Shown here piece after piece: positions 34,675-43,115 of a stretch of 64,000 nt of DNA; positions within the stretch are counted from its first letter, which is position 1, and each line of letters starts with the position of its first letter. The notes beneath the pieces were generated by a model. That model worked only from the letters and a program-made list of their open reading frames with translations, was not told the origin of the DNA and ran no database searches. Both the position numbers and the translations under genes were made by a program. Source of the stretch: Microbacterium luteum (lineage in GTDB: Bacteria > Actinomycetota > Actinomycetes > Actinomycetales > Microbacteriaceae); NCBI RefSeq assembly GCF_015277875.1, contig NZ_CP063814.1, positions 1,984,001 through 2,048,000 on the forward strand. Direction: 5' to 3'.

Positions 34675-35699
34675 GCGGCCAGTTCGTCGCTGACGGTCAT
34701 CAGCACGTTCTCGATCGCCGTCAGGCCGTTGATGACGATATAGAGCTCGCTCGCGGGGATCTCGACGATGTTCCCCTCGACGCCCGCGGCGGTCTGAGCG
34801 ACGAGCTCATTGTCGAGTGTCTCCTGGGCACTGCTGACATCACCCGTAGCGGCGCCGCGGTCGAAGACGATGATCCACTCGGGGTCCGCCGAGAGGATGA
34901 ATTCGTTCGTGACGGTGTCGCCGTGGGGCGAGCCCTCCATGCCGGGCAGCTCCGCGGCGGCGACGGCCGGGGTGAAGCCCAGCTCGTCGTAGAAGTAGCC
35001 GAATCGCGAGCCTTCGCCGAAGGCACCGTACTCGCCGCCCGACACCGACAGCACGAGCGCCGTGCCGTCCACCGACTCCTCGATGGAGGCCTCGAGCTCC
35101 TCGATCACGGCGACCTGCTCGGCCACGGCTTCTTCGGCGCCGAAGATCTCGCCGAGCTGCTCCGCACGCTCGATACCGGCGGCCGGGTCGAACTTTCCGG
35201 CATAGGCGCCAGTGAGATCGATCGTGGTGGCGATCTCGGAGAGCTCGTCGTACTGCCCGGTGCTGCGCGCGGCGACGACAATCAGATCCGGATCGAGCTC
35301 TGCGACGGCCTCGAAGTCGGGCTCGAACAGCGTGCCGACAGTGGGCAGATCGGCGTACTCGGAGAGATAGTCCGGGAGCGGGATCTCGGGGATGCCGACC
35401 ACGGCGTCGCCCGCACCGATCGCGTCGAGGGTGTCGAGCGTGGCGATGTCGAAGGTGACGACGGCCTCGGGCTGGTACGGCACCTCGACCGATTCGCGCT
35501 CGACCTCGAGGTCCTCCTGGTAGGAGGACTCGCCGTCCTCCTCGACCAGGGTCAGTGTGGGCTTGGCGTTTTCCACCGTAACGGTCTCGACGGCGGTCTC
35601 CTGCGTCTCAGCGGCGGGCTCGGGCGATGCGCAGGCGCTCGCGACCAGCGCGATGCCGGTCAGCGCGGCGAAGGTGAGGGAAAGACGTGCATGTGACAT
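34671..35699 (-). CDS. Siderophore-binding lipoprotein (YclQ/CeuE-like)
   Basis: A 342-residue class III binding protein with a 22-residue leader and lipobox VASAC (lipidated Cys23). An acidic linker is followed by VPYQPEAVVTFDIATLDTLD, DLIVVAARSTGQYDEL and NEFILSADPEWIIVFDRG, the PeripBP_2 fold of YclQ/CeuE-type receptors for petrobactin- or catecholate-like ferric siderophores. First gene of a four-gene import operon. A DtxR/IdeR box abuts its ATG, so iron repression is expected. Confidence 0.92.
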   Translation of the reverse strand: MSHARLSLTFAALTGIALVASACASPEPAAETQETAVETVTVENAKPTLTLVEEDGESSYQEDLEVERESVEVPYQPEAVVTFDIATLDTLDAIGAGDAVVGIPEIPLPDYLSEYADLPTVGTLFEPDFEAVAELDPDLIVVAARSTGQYDELSEIATTIDLTGAYAGKFDPAAGIERAEQLGEIFGAEEAVAEQVAVIEELEASIEESVDGTALVLSVSGGEYGAFGEGSRFGYFYDELGFTPAVAAAELPGMEGSPHGDTVTNEFILSADPEWIIVFDRGAATGDVSSAQETLDNELVAQTAAGVEGNIVEIPASELYIVINGLTAIENVLMTVSDELAA

Positions 35700-35718
35700 G
35701 CCGGTAAGGCTAGCCTAA
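35700..35718 (-). promoter_or_regulatory. DtxR/IdeR iron box
   Basis: On the minus strand TTAGGCTAGCCTTACCGGC matches the 19-bp DtxR/IdeR consensus at about 14 positions, with the central TAGCCT exact. It touches the ATG at 35699, implying a very short or absent leader. Confidence 0.75.
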
Positions 35719-35846
35719 CAAATAGCTGAACGCACATCGGGCGGACTCTCAGCGCGCATCCAGGCACGAGGGACCAAATCAGTGCCTTCGACGGTTACCA
35801 CTGATGACGCCGCAGCCAGCCGCGTCGAGATGCGAGAGGAACCGTC

Positions 35847-36320
35847 ATGACCGACTACCGCAAGACGCCCGAGGCGCTCGAGCGCCTCACCGAGACGCAG
35901 TACCGCGTCACCCAGCGCGAGGGAACGGAGCCCGCCTTCGCCAACGCTTACTGGGACAACCACGAGGCGGGCATCTACGTCGATGTCGTATCGGGGCAGC
36001 CGCTGTTCGCCTCGACGGACAAGTACGACAGCGGCACCGGATGGCCGAGCTTCACGCGACCGATCGAAGACGACGCCGTCCGAACACGCACCGATTGGAA
36101 GCTCTTGATGCCGCGCACCGAAGTGCGCTCGTCATCGGCGGACAGCCACCTCGGTCACGTCTTCCGAGACGGCCCACGGAGCGAGGGCGGGCTGAGATAC
36201 TGCATGAACTCGGCCGCGCTGCGCTTCGTGCCGCTCGGAGAGCTCGACGAGCAGGGATATGGCGCCTACCGCTCGCTGTTCGACGCCACCACCGACCACA
36301 CCGAGGAGAACGTCGCATGA
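35847..36320 (+). CDS. msrB: Peptide-methionine (R)-S-oxide reductase
   Basis: A 157-residue MsrB that reduces methionine-R-sulfoxide in proteins. The SelR domain shows [31 protein letters not shown] and [11 protein letters not shown] with the catalytic Cys. The two CxxC pairs that bind structural zinc in many MsrB are absent, placing it in the zinc-free group. GAGAGGAA precedes the ATG. The stop overlaps msrA as ATGA. Confidence 0.96.
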   Translation: MTDYRKTPEALERLTETQYRVTQREGTEPAFANAYWDNHEAGIYVDVVSGQPLFASTDKYDSGTGWPSFTRPIEDDAVRTRTDWKLLMPRTEVRSSSADSHLGHVFRDGPRSEGGLRYCMNSAALRFVPLGELDEQGYGAYRSLFDATTDHTEENVA

Positions 36321-36862
36321 CCACCGACAACGGATCCATCACCACCGTCCCCGACCTGGAGACCGCCGTGCTCGCCGGCGGCTGCTTCTGGGGCATGCAG
36401 GATCTCATCCGCCGACAGCCGGGGGTGGTGCAGACACGCGTCGGATACACCGGGGGTGACAACGCGCACGCCACCTATCGCAACCACCCGGGGCACGCCG
36501 AGGCGGTGGAGATCGTCTTCGACCCCGCCAAGACCTCGTTCCGAGACATCCTGGCGTTCTTCTTCCAGATTCACGACCCGTCGACGCTGAATCGTCAGGG
36601 CAACGACATCGGCACGAGCTACCGTTCGGCGATCTTCCCCGTGAACCCGGAGCAGGAGCGCGTCGCACGAGACACGATCGCCGACGTCGACGCATCCGGC
36701 CTGTGGCCGGACAGGGCCGTCACGACGATCGAGGAGTCAGGCCCGTTCTGGGAGGCAGAACCAGAACACCAGGAGTACCTCCTGCGCATCCCGAACGGCT
36801 ACACCTGCCACTTTCCGCGACGCGACTGGGTGCTGCCGAAGCGCTCGGAGGCCACACCCTGA
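36317..36862 (+). CDS. msrA: Peptide-methionine (S)-S-oxide reductase
   Basis: A 181-residue MsrA with catalytic [33 protein letters not shown] and [20 protein letters not shown]. The order msrB-msrA with ATGA coupling ensures both diastereomers are repaired. Next to the iron importer, divergently transcribed from a shared 147-bp region. Confidence 0.96.
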   Translation: MTTDNGSITTVPDLETAVLAGGCFWGMQDLIRRQPGVVQTRVGYTGGDNAHATYRNHPGHAEAVEIVFDPAKTSFRDILAFFFQIHDPSTLNRQGNDIGTSYRSAIFPVNPEQERVARDTIADVDASGLWPDRAVTTIEESGPFWEAEPEHQEYLLRIPNGYTCHFPRRDWVLPKRSEATP

Positions 36863-36890
36863 TCGATATCGACCCGACATGCGGGCTGGA

Positions 36891-36909
36891 TGGCGCCGCC
36901 GAGGCGCCA
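36891..36909. terminator. Hairpin between msrA and the small convergent gene
   Basis: TGGCGCC and GGCGCCA pair perfectly around a 5-nt loop, 28 nt after the msrA stop. Confidence 0.55.
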
Positions 36910-36926
36910 CCCGGCCCGCACATCGT

Positions 36927-37091
36927 TCAGTCCTCCTCGCGCTCGTCGTCGTCGGGCGCGGGCGTGTCAGGGGAGGGCAGGGGCGGTTGCGTGTCACCGC
37001 CGGCTGCGGGCGGCGCGGGCGGAAGGGTGTCGCTCTCACCCGCGGCAAGACGCGTCTTGTCCTCCGCCGTGAGGTGTTCTCGTTCGCTCAT
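36927..37091 (-). CDS. Small Pro/acid-rich protein, 54 residues
   Basis: ATG at 37091 opens 54 codons: an N-terminal MSEREHLTAEDKTRLAAGE, a Pro-rich middle and an acidic end DDDEREED. GAGG is close to the ATG, so spacing is poor. No family recognised; codon use looks coding. It resembles the acidic mini-protein at 23686-23826 in style only. Confidence 0.5.
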   Translation of the reverse strand: MSEREHLTAEDKTRLAAGESDTLPPAPPAAGGDTQPPLPSPDTPAPDDDEREED

Positions 37092-37212
37092 GTCCTCACG
37101 CTACGAATCGCACCGCCGCGACGCACCCGCTTGACAATCTGTGCGACGGTGGAGTGTCCGCGACACGGACGCATGCTCCACGGCCGAAAATCCATCGAAG
37201 GGATCAGCAACG

Positions 37213-38403
37213 GTGAGCAGATACGACGAGATCACCGAAGCGGACCTGCGCGCCGCGGGCAGCATGAAGTGGACCGCGTACCCGGGAAAGACGGGAGCGT
37301 GGGTCGCCGAGATGGACTTCGGCGTCGCGCCGGCGATCCAGGAGGCGCTCAGCTCCGCCGCCGCTCGCGGACTCACCGGGTACCTGCCGCCGTGGCTCAC
37401 CGCCGACCTCGCACGGGCGACCGCCGACTGGTACGCGCGTCGCTTCGGATGGGAGATCCCGGTGGGGCGGATCCACCCCGTGCCGGACGTGATCGCCGCT
37501 TTCGAGTCGACCATCGAGCACTTCACGCCCGCGGGGTCCGCGGTGATCGTGCCCACGCCGGCGTATATGCCGTTCCTGTTCGTGCCGCAGATGCACGGCC
37601 GCGGGGTCATCCAGGTGCCGAGCGTCGAACGCGATGGGCGCATGACGATGGACCTGGACGCGATCGGTCGGGCCTTCGACGACGGCGCCGGGCTGCTGGT
37701 CCTGTGCAACCCGCACAACCCGCTGGGGACCGTGTTCACGCGCGATGAGCTCGACGCGGTGGCGGCCGTCGTCGACGCGAAGGGCGGACGGGTCTTCGCC
37801 GACGAGATCCACGCGCCCCTCGTGTTCGACGGCGCGCGGCACATCCCCTACGCGTCGGTCTCGGAGGCGGCGGCTTCGCACACGATCACCGCCGCGTCGG
37901 CGTCGAAGGCCTTCAATCTCGCCGGGCTCAAGTGCGCGCAGCTGATCGTCTCCAACGACGCCGATGCAGCTCTCTGGGCGGAGCACGCGATGTGGTCGGG
38001 GCACGGCACCTCCACGCTCGGCGTCGTGGCGAACGTCGCGGCGTACACCGACGGCGCGGCCTGGCTGGCGGAGACCGTCGACTACCTCGACGGCAACCGG
38101 CACGCACTCGTCGATCTGCTCGCCGAACACGCGCCTCGGGCGCGGGTCACGGTGCCGGAAGGAACCTACATCGCCCTCATCGACTTCCGTGCGTACGACC
38201 TCGAAGGCGATCTCGGAGAGTGGTTCCGCGTGCACGCCGACGTCGCCCTCACCGACGGCGCCGCCTGCGGAGAGGCGGCGATCGGGCATGCCCGCATCAT
38301 CTTCGCTCTGCCGCGGCCGATCCTCGAAGACGCGATTCGCCGGATCGGTGCCGCCTTGGCACGCCACGAGGAGGGCCGGGCGGAGCGCTCCCCCGCCGCG
38401 TGA
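37213..38403 (+). CDS. PatB/MalY-type cysteine-S-conjugate beta-lyase
   Basis: A 396-residue fold-type I PLP enzyme. GAWVAEMDFGVAPAIQEAL is the MalY/PatB hallmark near the N-terminus; VLCNPHNPLGTVFTRDEL, VFADEIHAPLVF and ASASKAFNLAGLKCA (PLP lysine) follow. Expected to cleave cystathionine or other cysteine conjugates to thiol, pyruvate and ammonia; an aminotransferase role is possible. AAGGGA lies 9 nt before the GTG at 37213. TTGACA at 37131-37136 could be a -35 element but no good -10 was found. Confidence 0.9.
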   Translation: MSRYDEITEADLRAAGSMKWTAYPGKTGAWVAEMDFGVAPAIQEALSSAAARGLTGYLPPWLTADLARATADWYARRFGWEIPVGRIHPVPDVIAAFESTIEHFTPAGSAVIVPTPAYMPFLFVPQMHGRGVIQVPSVERDGRMTMDLDAIGRAFDDGAGLLVLCNPHNPLGTVFTRDELDAVAAVVDAKGGRVFADEIHAPLVFDGARHIPYASVSEAAASHTITAASASKAFNLAGLKCAQLIVSNDADAALWAEHAMWSGHGTSTLGVVANVAAYTDGAAWLAETVDYLDGNRHALVDLLAEHAPRARVTVPEGTYIALIDFRAYDLEGDLGEWFRVHADVALTDGAACGEAAIGHARIIFALPRPILEDAIRRIGAALARHEEGRAERSPAA

Positions 38404-38424
38404 CCGCGCGCCCCGAGGTCCCGC

Positions 38425-38652
38425 TCAGGGACAGACGCGCAGGGTGCGGTCTTCGAACGACACGATGTCTCCGACCTGCAGCTGGCGACCCCGACGGCGA
38501 TCGACGTCGCCGTTGACGGTGACGAAACCGTCGATGATGGCCTCTTTCACATCGCCGCCCGAGTCCAGGAGTCCGGCGAACTTGACGAACTGACCGAGCC
38601 GGATGCCGTCGCCGCCGATCGCGACGTCTTCGATCCGTGCGGGGGTGTCCAT
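38425..38652 (-). CDS. S4-domain RNA-binding protein (YbcJ-like)
   Basis: A 75-residue single S4 domain: IRLGQFVKFAGLLDSGGDVK, IDGFVTVNGDVDRRRGRQLQ and VGDIVSFEDRTLRV. It fits the YbcJ/YaaA-like stand-alone S4 family with a role in ribosome or RNA handling that is not defined. ATG at 38652; convergent with the PatB gene. Confidence 0.9.
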   Translation of the reverse strand: MDTPARIEDVAIGGDGIRLGQFVKFAGLLDSGGDVKEAIIDGFVTVNGDVDRRRGRQLQVGDIVSFEDRTLRVCP

Positions 38653-38681
38653 GTGCGCATTCTAGCGATCGCTCCCCCGGA

Positions 38682-40124
38682 CTACCCGGATGCGCGGCGC
38701 CTGCGCATCTGGGCGAGCGGCATGTTCAGCCGCGGATTGCCGGTCAGCTGATCCTCGTGCTCGTCGAGGAATGTCCAGTAGGCGTCGGTGAAGGCGGAAT
38801 CGCGTGCGGCCTTGTCGCTGGACCACCACGAACCCATCCGCTGCAGATACGCCCCTCCCGAGATGTACAGCTTCGTGGCGACCCGGCCCCCGTCGGCGTA
38901 TTGACTCATTCCCTGCACGTTCGGCACCATGACCCATTCGTACGCGTCGACGAACAGGCTCGAGAACCACTCGTACACCTCTCGCGGATCGTAGCCCTGG
39001 AGCAGGAACCAGTTCCCGAGCACCATGAGTCGCTCGATGTGGTGCGCGTACCCGTGACGGATGACACGCGCCAGCACGGTGCGGACCGGCACCGGCAGGT
39101 CCTCCGGCACCCCCTCGCCGGTGTACCACCAGTCCTCGAGAGAGCGCCGCAGCGCGAAGCGATTCGCGTGCATCAGCTCCGGCCAGGCGCGGTACGCGCC
39201 GCGCATGTACTCGCGCCAGCCGATCACCTGTCTCACGAAGCCTTCGAGGGAGGCCAGCGGCACCTCACCGCGACGCCCGACGGCAGCACGGACCACCTCA
39301 TCGACGGTCAGGAGACCGACGTTCAGCAGAGGGCTGAGCACGCCGTGGAAGAGGAACGCCTCGTCGGCATCCATCGCGTCCTCGTATCGGCCGAAAGACG
39401 CGAGCCGCTCGGTGACGAAGGCGTCCAGCCACGAGCGCGATGTCTCGGGCGTGACCGGCAGCCAGAACTCGGTCGGATCGCCCGGCGCATCCGGAAAGTG
39501 TCGCCCGACGTCTGCGATCGCGCCCGCGGTGACCTCGTCGGCCGGCCCGATCGGAAGGGGCGGAATCTCGACGCCGCCCTTCGGGAGCGGTTCGCGATTC
39601 TCCGCGTCGAAGTTCCACCGCCTGCCGGCCGGCTTCCCACCGTCCATGAGGATGCCGGTTCGTCGACGCTGCCACCGGTAGAAGTCCTCCATGCGCGCGC
39701 CCTCGTGCTCGGCGAACCATCGGTCGACCTCCTCCGCCCGAGTGAGGAAGAGAGCATCGTCGTAGACGCGCGTGGCGATGCCCTCGTCGTCGCAGATCCC
39801 ACGGATGCGGCCGTCGACCCCACGGTCGGTCGCACTCATCCATGCGAGCCCGTCGACACCGAACTCGCGGATGAGGCGGCGCAGCGCGTCCGCGAATCCA
39901 CTGCCCTCAGCGAGGGGGACCCGCCCGACCGTGCGACCGTCCGCCTCGAGACGAGACGACGTCTGCCGCATGCCCGCCAGGATCAGCACCCGCTTGTGCG
40001 CGTGATAGCGCCGTTTGACGAAGGACGACCGCGCCTCGATGAAGAAGAACACGTCGATGTCGTCGTCGGCATACGCCGGATGATCCGCGAACAGCTGGGT
40101 GCCGAGGATCGGTGCAGCCTTCAC
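38682..40124 (-). CDS. Bacterial cryptochrome/photolyase (FeS-BCP family) lacking the Fe-S cysteines
   Basis: A 480-residue relative of PhrB/CryB. N-terminal antenna-domain features ILGTQLFADHPAYADDDIDV and EARSSFVKRRYHAHKRVLIL, FAD-domain VIGWREYMRGAYRAWPELMH and C-terminal MVPNVQGMSQYADGGRVATK are family-typical, as is FTDAYWTFLDEH. The family normally ligates a 4Fe-4S cluster with four cysteines in the C-terminal half; here the region between LQRMGSWW and FTDAYW has none, and the whole protein has a single Cys near residue 110. Expected to repair (6-4) photoproducts or sense light. GTG start overlaps the GyrI-like relic as GTGA. Confidence 0.9.
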   Translation of the reverse strand: MKAAPILGTQLFADHPAYADDDIDVFFFIEARSSFVKRRYHAHKRVLILAGMRQTSSRLEADGRTVGRVPLAEGSGFADALRRLIREFGVDGLAWMSATDRGVDGRIRGICDDEGIATRVYDDALFLTRAEEVDRWFAEHEGARMEDFYRWQRRRTGILMDGGKPAGRRWNFDAENREPLPKGGVEIPPLPIGPADEVTAGAIADVGRHFPDAPGDPTEFWLPVTPETSRSWLDAFVTERLASFGRYEDAMDADEAFLFHGVLSPLLNVGLLTVDEVVRAAVGRRGEVPLASLEGFVRQVIGWREYMRGAYRAWPELMHANRFALRRSLEDWWYTGEGVPEDLPVPVRTVLARVIRHGYAHHIERLMVLGNWFLLQGYDPREVYEWFSSLFVDAYEWVMVPNVQGMSQYADGGRVATKLYISGGAYLQRMGSWWSSDKAARDSAFTDAYWTFLDEHEDQLTGNPRLNMPLAQMRRRRASG

Positions 40125-40471
40125 GATGTTTCCGCCCCGGTCACCGGCTGACGCAGGATGGTGCGCAGTCTCTCCGGCGCCGTGCGACGCGGATCGCCGA
40201 GATAGATCTCGTGGTGATGTCCGCGCATGCGCAGTCCCCTGCCCGCAATCGCCTCGTCGTGCATCCGCGCGAGCACCGGGCCCTCGTCGTCGTACGGACC
40301 GACGTGCAGCGTCTGAACGCATCGCCCCTCATCCACCGACGCGATGCGCAGGCGCTCGATCGCCGGGGTCTCGGGCTGCCGTGAAGAAAGCGAGATCGTC
40401 CGCCCACCACAGCGCCTCGGGGGTCCGACGACGTCGTCGACGCCGAGCTCCTTCTTGAGGTCGATCTTCAC
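40121..40471 (-). pseudogene. Decayed GyrI-like (SCP2/GyrI) protein gene
   Basis: An open 116-codon frame begins MKIDLKKELGVDDVVG and ends with an intact GyrI-like C-terminus (CVQTLHVGPYDDEGPVLARM, HHEIYLGDPRRTAPERLRTI). The stretch between them reads as nonsense in this frame, but one base over it reads PEALWWADDLAFFTAARD, a conserved segment of the same family. The family is normally about 200 residues. So about 60 residues before and 40 after this segment are deleted, with two compensating frame changes. A residual or new function is not excluded because the frame is open and coupled (GTGA) to the photolyase. Confidence 0.75.
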
Positions 40472-40497
40472 CTCGCCTCACCTCTCCTCTTCGCCGG

Positions 40498-40995
40498 TCA
40501 CCACCCGAGGGAACCCGGCACACCCTTGAACGGACCCACCACGTCGGGCGTGATCCATCCGCCGTAGAAGTTGCCTTGCTGCGGTCGCACGAGAACTCCG
40601 CCGATCTCGCACCGATCCATGCTCTCGGCGTACACCGCGACACGGTCGGCGAGCGTCTCGAACCCCGTCAGCGGAGACGGGTAGTTCCACGCCGCACGAG
40701 GGCGGCTCTGCCCTCCGCCGTGGACGTCGAAATAGCGTGCGCGCCCTTTGAACTCGCAGGCCGAGGCGCCTTCGCCCCGCGTGAGGGCGCCGGGAGCGAA
40801 AGCAGCGAGAGGCAGGTAGTACGTCGGCGGATGACTCGTCTCGAGCACGCGCACCACGTCGTCGGTGTCGACGATCACGTCGCCGCCGAGCGTGATCACC
40901 GCGCGGCTGTCGACGCGTTCGAGGCGGGGTGGCCGGGGGTAGTCCCAAACGGACTCCTGTCCCGGACCGACCGGATCGGGCTGAGGGTGACGCAT
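40498..40995 (-). CDS. DUF427 family protein
   Basis: A 165-residue DUF427 protein. SVWDYPRPPRLERVDSRAVI, DVVRVLETSHPPTYYLPLAA, ACEFKGRARYFDV and AWNYPSPLTGFETLADRVAV are the family core, and FYGGWITPDVVGPFKGVPGS is the common extension. Function unknown. ATG at 40995; divergent from the flavoprotein gene with 67 bp between. Confidence 0.92.
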   Translation of the reverse strand: MRHPQPDPVGPGQESVWDYPRPPRLERVDSRAVITLGGDVIVDTDDVVRVLETSHPPTYYLPLAAFAPGALTRGEGASACEFKGRARYFDVHGGGQSRPRAAWNYPSPLTGFETLADRVAVYAESMDRCEIGGVLVRPQQGNFYGGWITPDVVGPFKGVPGSLGW

Positions 40996-41062
40996 GATCC
41001 CAGGGTAGGACTCCGTGCGCCACCCGGCGCTGCCGTCGCCTCCGTGCTCATAGGCTCGGGCC

Positions 41063-42304
41063 GTGGACACGACGGAGGTCATCGTCATCGGCGCAGGCAT
41101 CGCCGGCCTGCGCTGTGCTCTCGCGCTCGCCGAGGCAGGACGCGACGTGGTCGTCGTCGAGGCCGGTTCACGAGTGGGCGGCCGTCAGCGCACGGATCGG
41201 GTCGACGGGTTCGTCCTGGACCGCGGGTTCCAGGTGCTCAACCCGGCGTACCCCGCCGTTCGCCGCGACGTCGATGTGGCGGCCCTGAAGTTCTCCTCCT
41301 TCCCGGTCGCGGTGCGCGTTCGACTCGATGACAGGACGGTGGAGCTCGCGCATCCGGTGCGCCACCCCGCCCGACTTTCCGCGACGCTCGCGAGCGGATT
41401 GGTCACGCCTCGCGAACTCGCTGCGCTCACGCGGTGGGCCGCGCCCACGATTCTCGCGCCGCGTCGCACGGTCGCCGGGAGCGACGCGGCGCTCTTCCCG
41501 GCGTGGGACGCCGCGCGCGTGCGCGGGCCGCTGCGTTCCGCCGTGCTGGAGCCCTTCCTCGCCGGAGTGATCGCGGATGACACCGGCACCACTTCCGACG
41601 CCTTCGTGCGGCTCCTCGTGCGCATGTTCGTGCTCGGGCGCCCGGGACTTCCCGCGGACGGCATTCAGGCTCTCCCGCACCAGCTCGCCCGGCGCGTCAC
41701 CGACGCCGGCGGACGCATCCGGCTGTCCCATCGCGCTTCGCGTATCGATCGCGCGTCGGGTCGCATGCGCGTCGAGATCGACGGCGCGGGCCCGGTCATC
41801 GCGGAGACGGTCGTCGTCGCGGTGGGTCCAGACGCGGTCTCCAACCTGATCGATGTGAGCCGCCCTCGCACGCGTGGACTTCAGACCTGGTGGTTCGACG
41901 CGTCCGCTGCGCCGCCGTCGTCGGCCGCCGTCCACGTCGACGGGCGACGATCCGGCCCCGTCGTCAACACCGTGGCGATGTCGCACACCGTCGCGACATG
42001 CGCCCCTCCCGGCAAGCATCTCGTCCAGGCGACGTGCCTGCTCTCGGAGACCCGCGCCCCCGACGAGCCACAGGTCCGCCGACACCTCGAGGAGATCTGG
42101 GGTTCCCGGGCGGGCGACTGGTCGGTCCTGCGCCGGGATGACATCCCCCACGCTCTTCCGGCACAGGCAGCGCCGCTTCGCGTCGCCTCGCCGACACGGA
42201 TCGCAGAGGGCGTGTTCGTCGCGGGCGATCACCGGGACACCGCATCGATTCAGGGCGCCCTCGTGTCGGGAAAGCGAGCGGCGCGAGCAGTCCTGTCGCC
42301 TTAG
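41063..42304 (+). CDS. FAD-dependent amine-oxidase-type oxidoreductase
   Basis: A 413-residue flavoprotein. FAD motif VIVIGAGIAGLRCALALAEA, VVEAGSRVGGRQRT (GG-motif), and the C-terminal EGVFVAGDHRDTASIQGALV that closes the FAD site. It resembles protoporphyrinogen oxidase/phytoene-desaturase-like enzymes of actinobacteria; substrate unknown. GTG start. Its TAG stop overlaps the trhO stop tail to tail by 4 bp. Confidence 0.88.
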   Translation: MDTTEVIVIGAGIAGLRCALALAEAGRDVVVVEAGSRVGGRQRTDRVDGFVLDRGFQVLNPAYPAVRRDVDVAALKFSSFPVAVRVRLDDRTVELAHPVRHPARLSATLASGLVTPRELAALTRWAAPTILAPRRTVAGSDAALFPAWDAARVRGPLRSAVLEPFLAGVIADDTGTTSDAFVRLLVRMFVLGRPGLPADGIQALPHQLARRVTDAGGRIRLSHRASRIDRASGRMRVEIDGAGPVIAETVVVAVGPDAVSNLIDVSRPRTRGLQTWWFDASAAPPSSAAVHVDGRRSGPVVNTVAMSHTVATCAPPGKHLVQATCLLSETRAPDEPQVRRHLEEIWGSRAGDWSVLRRDDIPHALPAQAAPLRVASPTRIAEGVFVAGDHRDTASIQGALVSGKRAARAVLSP

Positions 42305-43032
42305 CGACGCGGCGCGAGATCGGGGCCGACCGCCTCGCGCTCGTCGAAGACGAAGCAGTCTCCGTCCCAGTGGGCTCCCCCGACGTGCTCGAAGTAGCCC
42401 AGGACGCCGCCATCGAGCTGAAACGCCTCGACACCCTGCTCGCGAAGGTGGATCGCCGCCTTCTCGCATCGGATTCCGCCGGTGCAGTAACTGACGACGG
42501 TCTTGCCGACGAGACTCCCCCGAGTCGCGCCCGCCGCGTCGGGGAACTGCGTGAAGCGCTCGATGCGCCAGTCGATCGCCCCCGCGAAGCGGCCGTAGTC
42601 GACTTCGAAGCCGTTGCGCGTGTCGAGCATCACGACTTCTCGGCCGTGATCGTCCACCCCGTCATCCAGCCACCGCTTGAGGGTCTGCGGCGACACAGCG
42701 GGAGCTCGCCCGCCCTCCGGCCGGATGGCCGGTCGATCCATGCGGATGATCTCGCGCTTGATCTTGACGACCATCTTCCGGAAGGGCTGCTCGCGCGACC
42801 AGCTCTCCTTCGCCGTCAGGTTCGCGAACCGCTCCTCCGCCCGCAGATCGTCGAGGATGCCGCGCACCGCCGCGGCGTCGCCCGCGAGGAAGAGGTTGAT
42901 GCCCTCTGGGGCGAGGATGATCGTGCCCCGAACCCCGGCGGCGACCGCACGCGCCCGAAGGCGCTCGCGCCGCTCCTCGAGACCGTCCAGCGCGGTGAAG
43001 AGGTAGGCGCTGACGTTCAGCACGGATGACAC
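42301..43032 (-). CDS. trhO: tRNA uridine(34) hydroxylase TrhO (UPF0176 rhodanese)
   Basis: A 243-residue protein that adds oxygen to U34 of tRNA to give 5-hydroxyuridine. N-terminal acylphosphatase-like domain (GTIILAPEGINLFLAGD), linker FRKMVVKIKREIIRM, then a rhodanese domain with DTRNGFEVDYGRFAGAIDW and active-site CTGGIRCEKAA. GTG start at 43032. Convergent with the flavoprotein gene and divergent from ohrR. Confidence 0.93.
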   Translation of the reverse strand: MSSVLNVSAYLFTALDGLEERRERLRARAVAAGVRGTIILAPEGINLFLAGDAAAVRGILDDLRAEERFANLTAKESWSREQPFRKMVVKIKREIIRMDRPAIRPEGGRAPAVSPQTLKRWLDDGVDDHGREVVMLDTRNGFEVDYGRFAGAIDWRIERFTQFPDAAGATRGSLVGKTVVSYCTGGIRCEKAAIHLREQGVEAFQLDGGVLGYFEHVGGAHWDGDCFVFDEREAVGPDLAPRR

Positions 43033-43085
43033 GCCCCAAGGCTACGCGGTCGGCAAGCTCGCGCAGCGCCGTATCCCACATTTGG

Positions 43086-43110
43086 TTGTGCTCAATTCAA
43101 TTGTGCACAA
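43086..43110. promoter_or_regulatory. OhrR operator
   Basis: A 25-bp near-perfect palindrome: TTGTGC, T, CAATT, central C, AATTG, T, GCACAA. Only the two T-T positions break symmetry. It ends 5 bp before the ohrR ATG. AT-rich inner arms around a central base match OhrR-type operators. Confidence 0.75.
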
Positions 43111-43115
43111 TACTT

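Noticed and set aside
35715..35963. An 82-codon minus-strand frame upstream of msrB
   Set aside because: It overlaps the msrB start and the divergent promoter region, has no ribosome site and no recognisable family.
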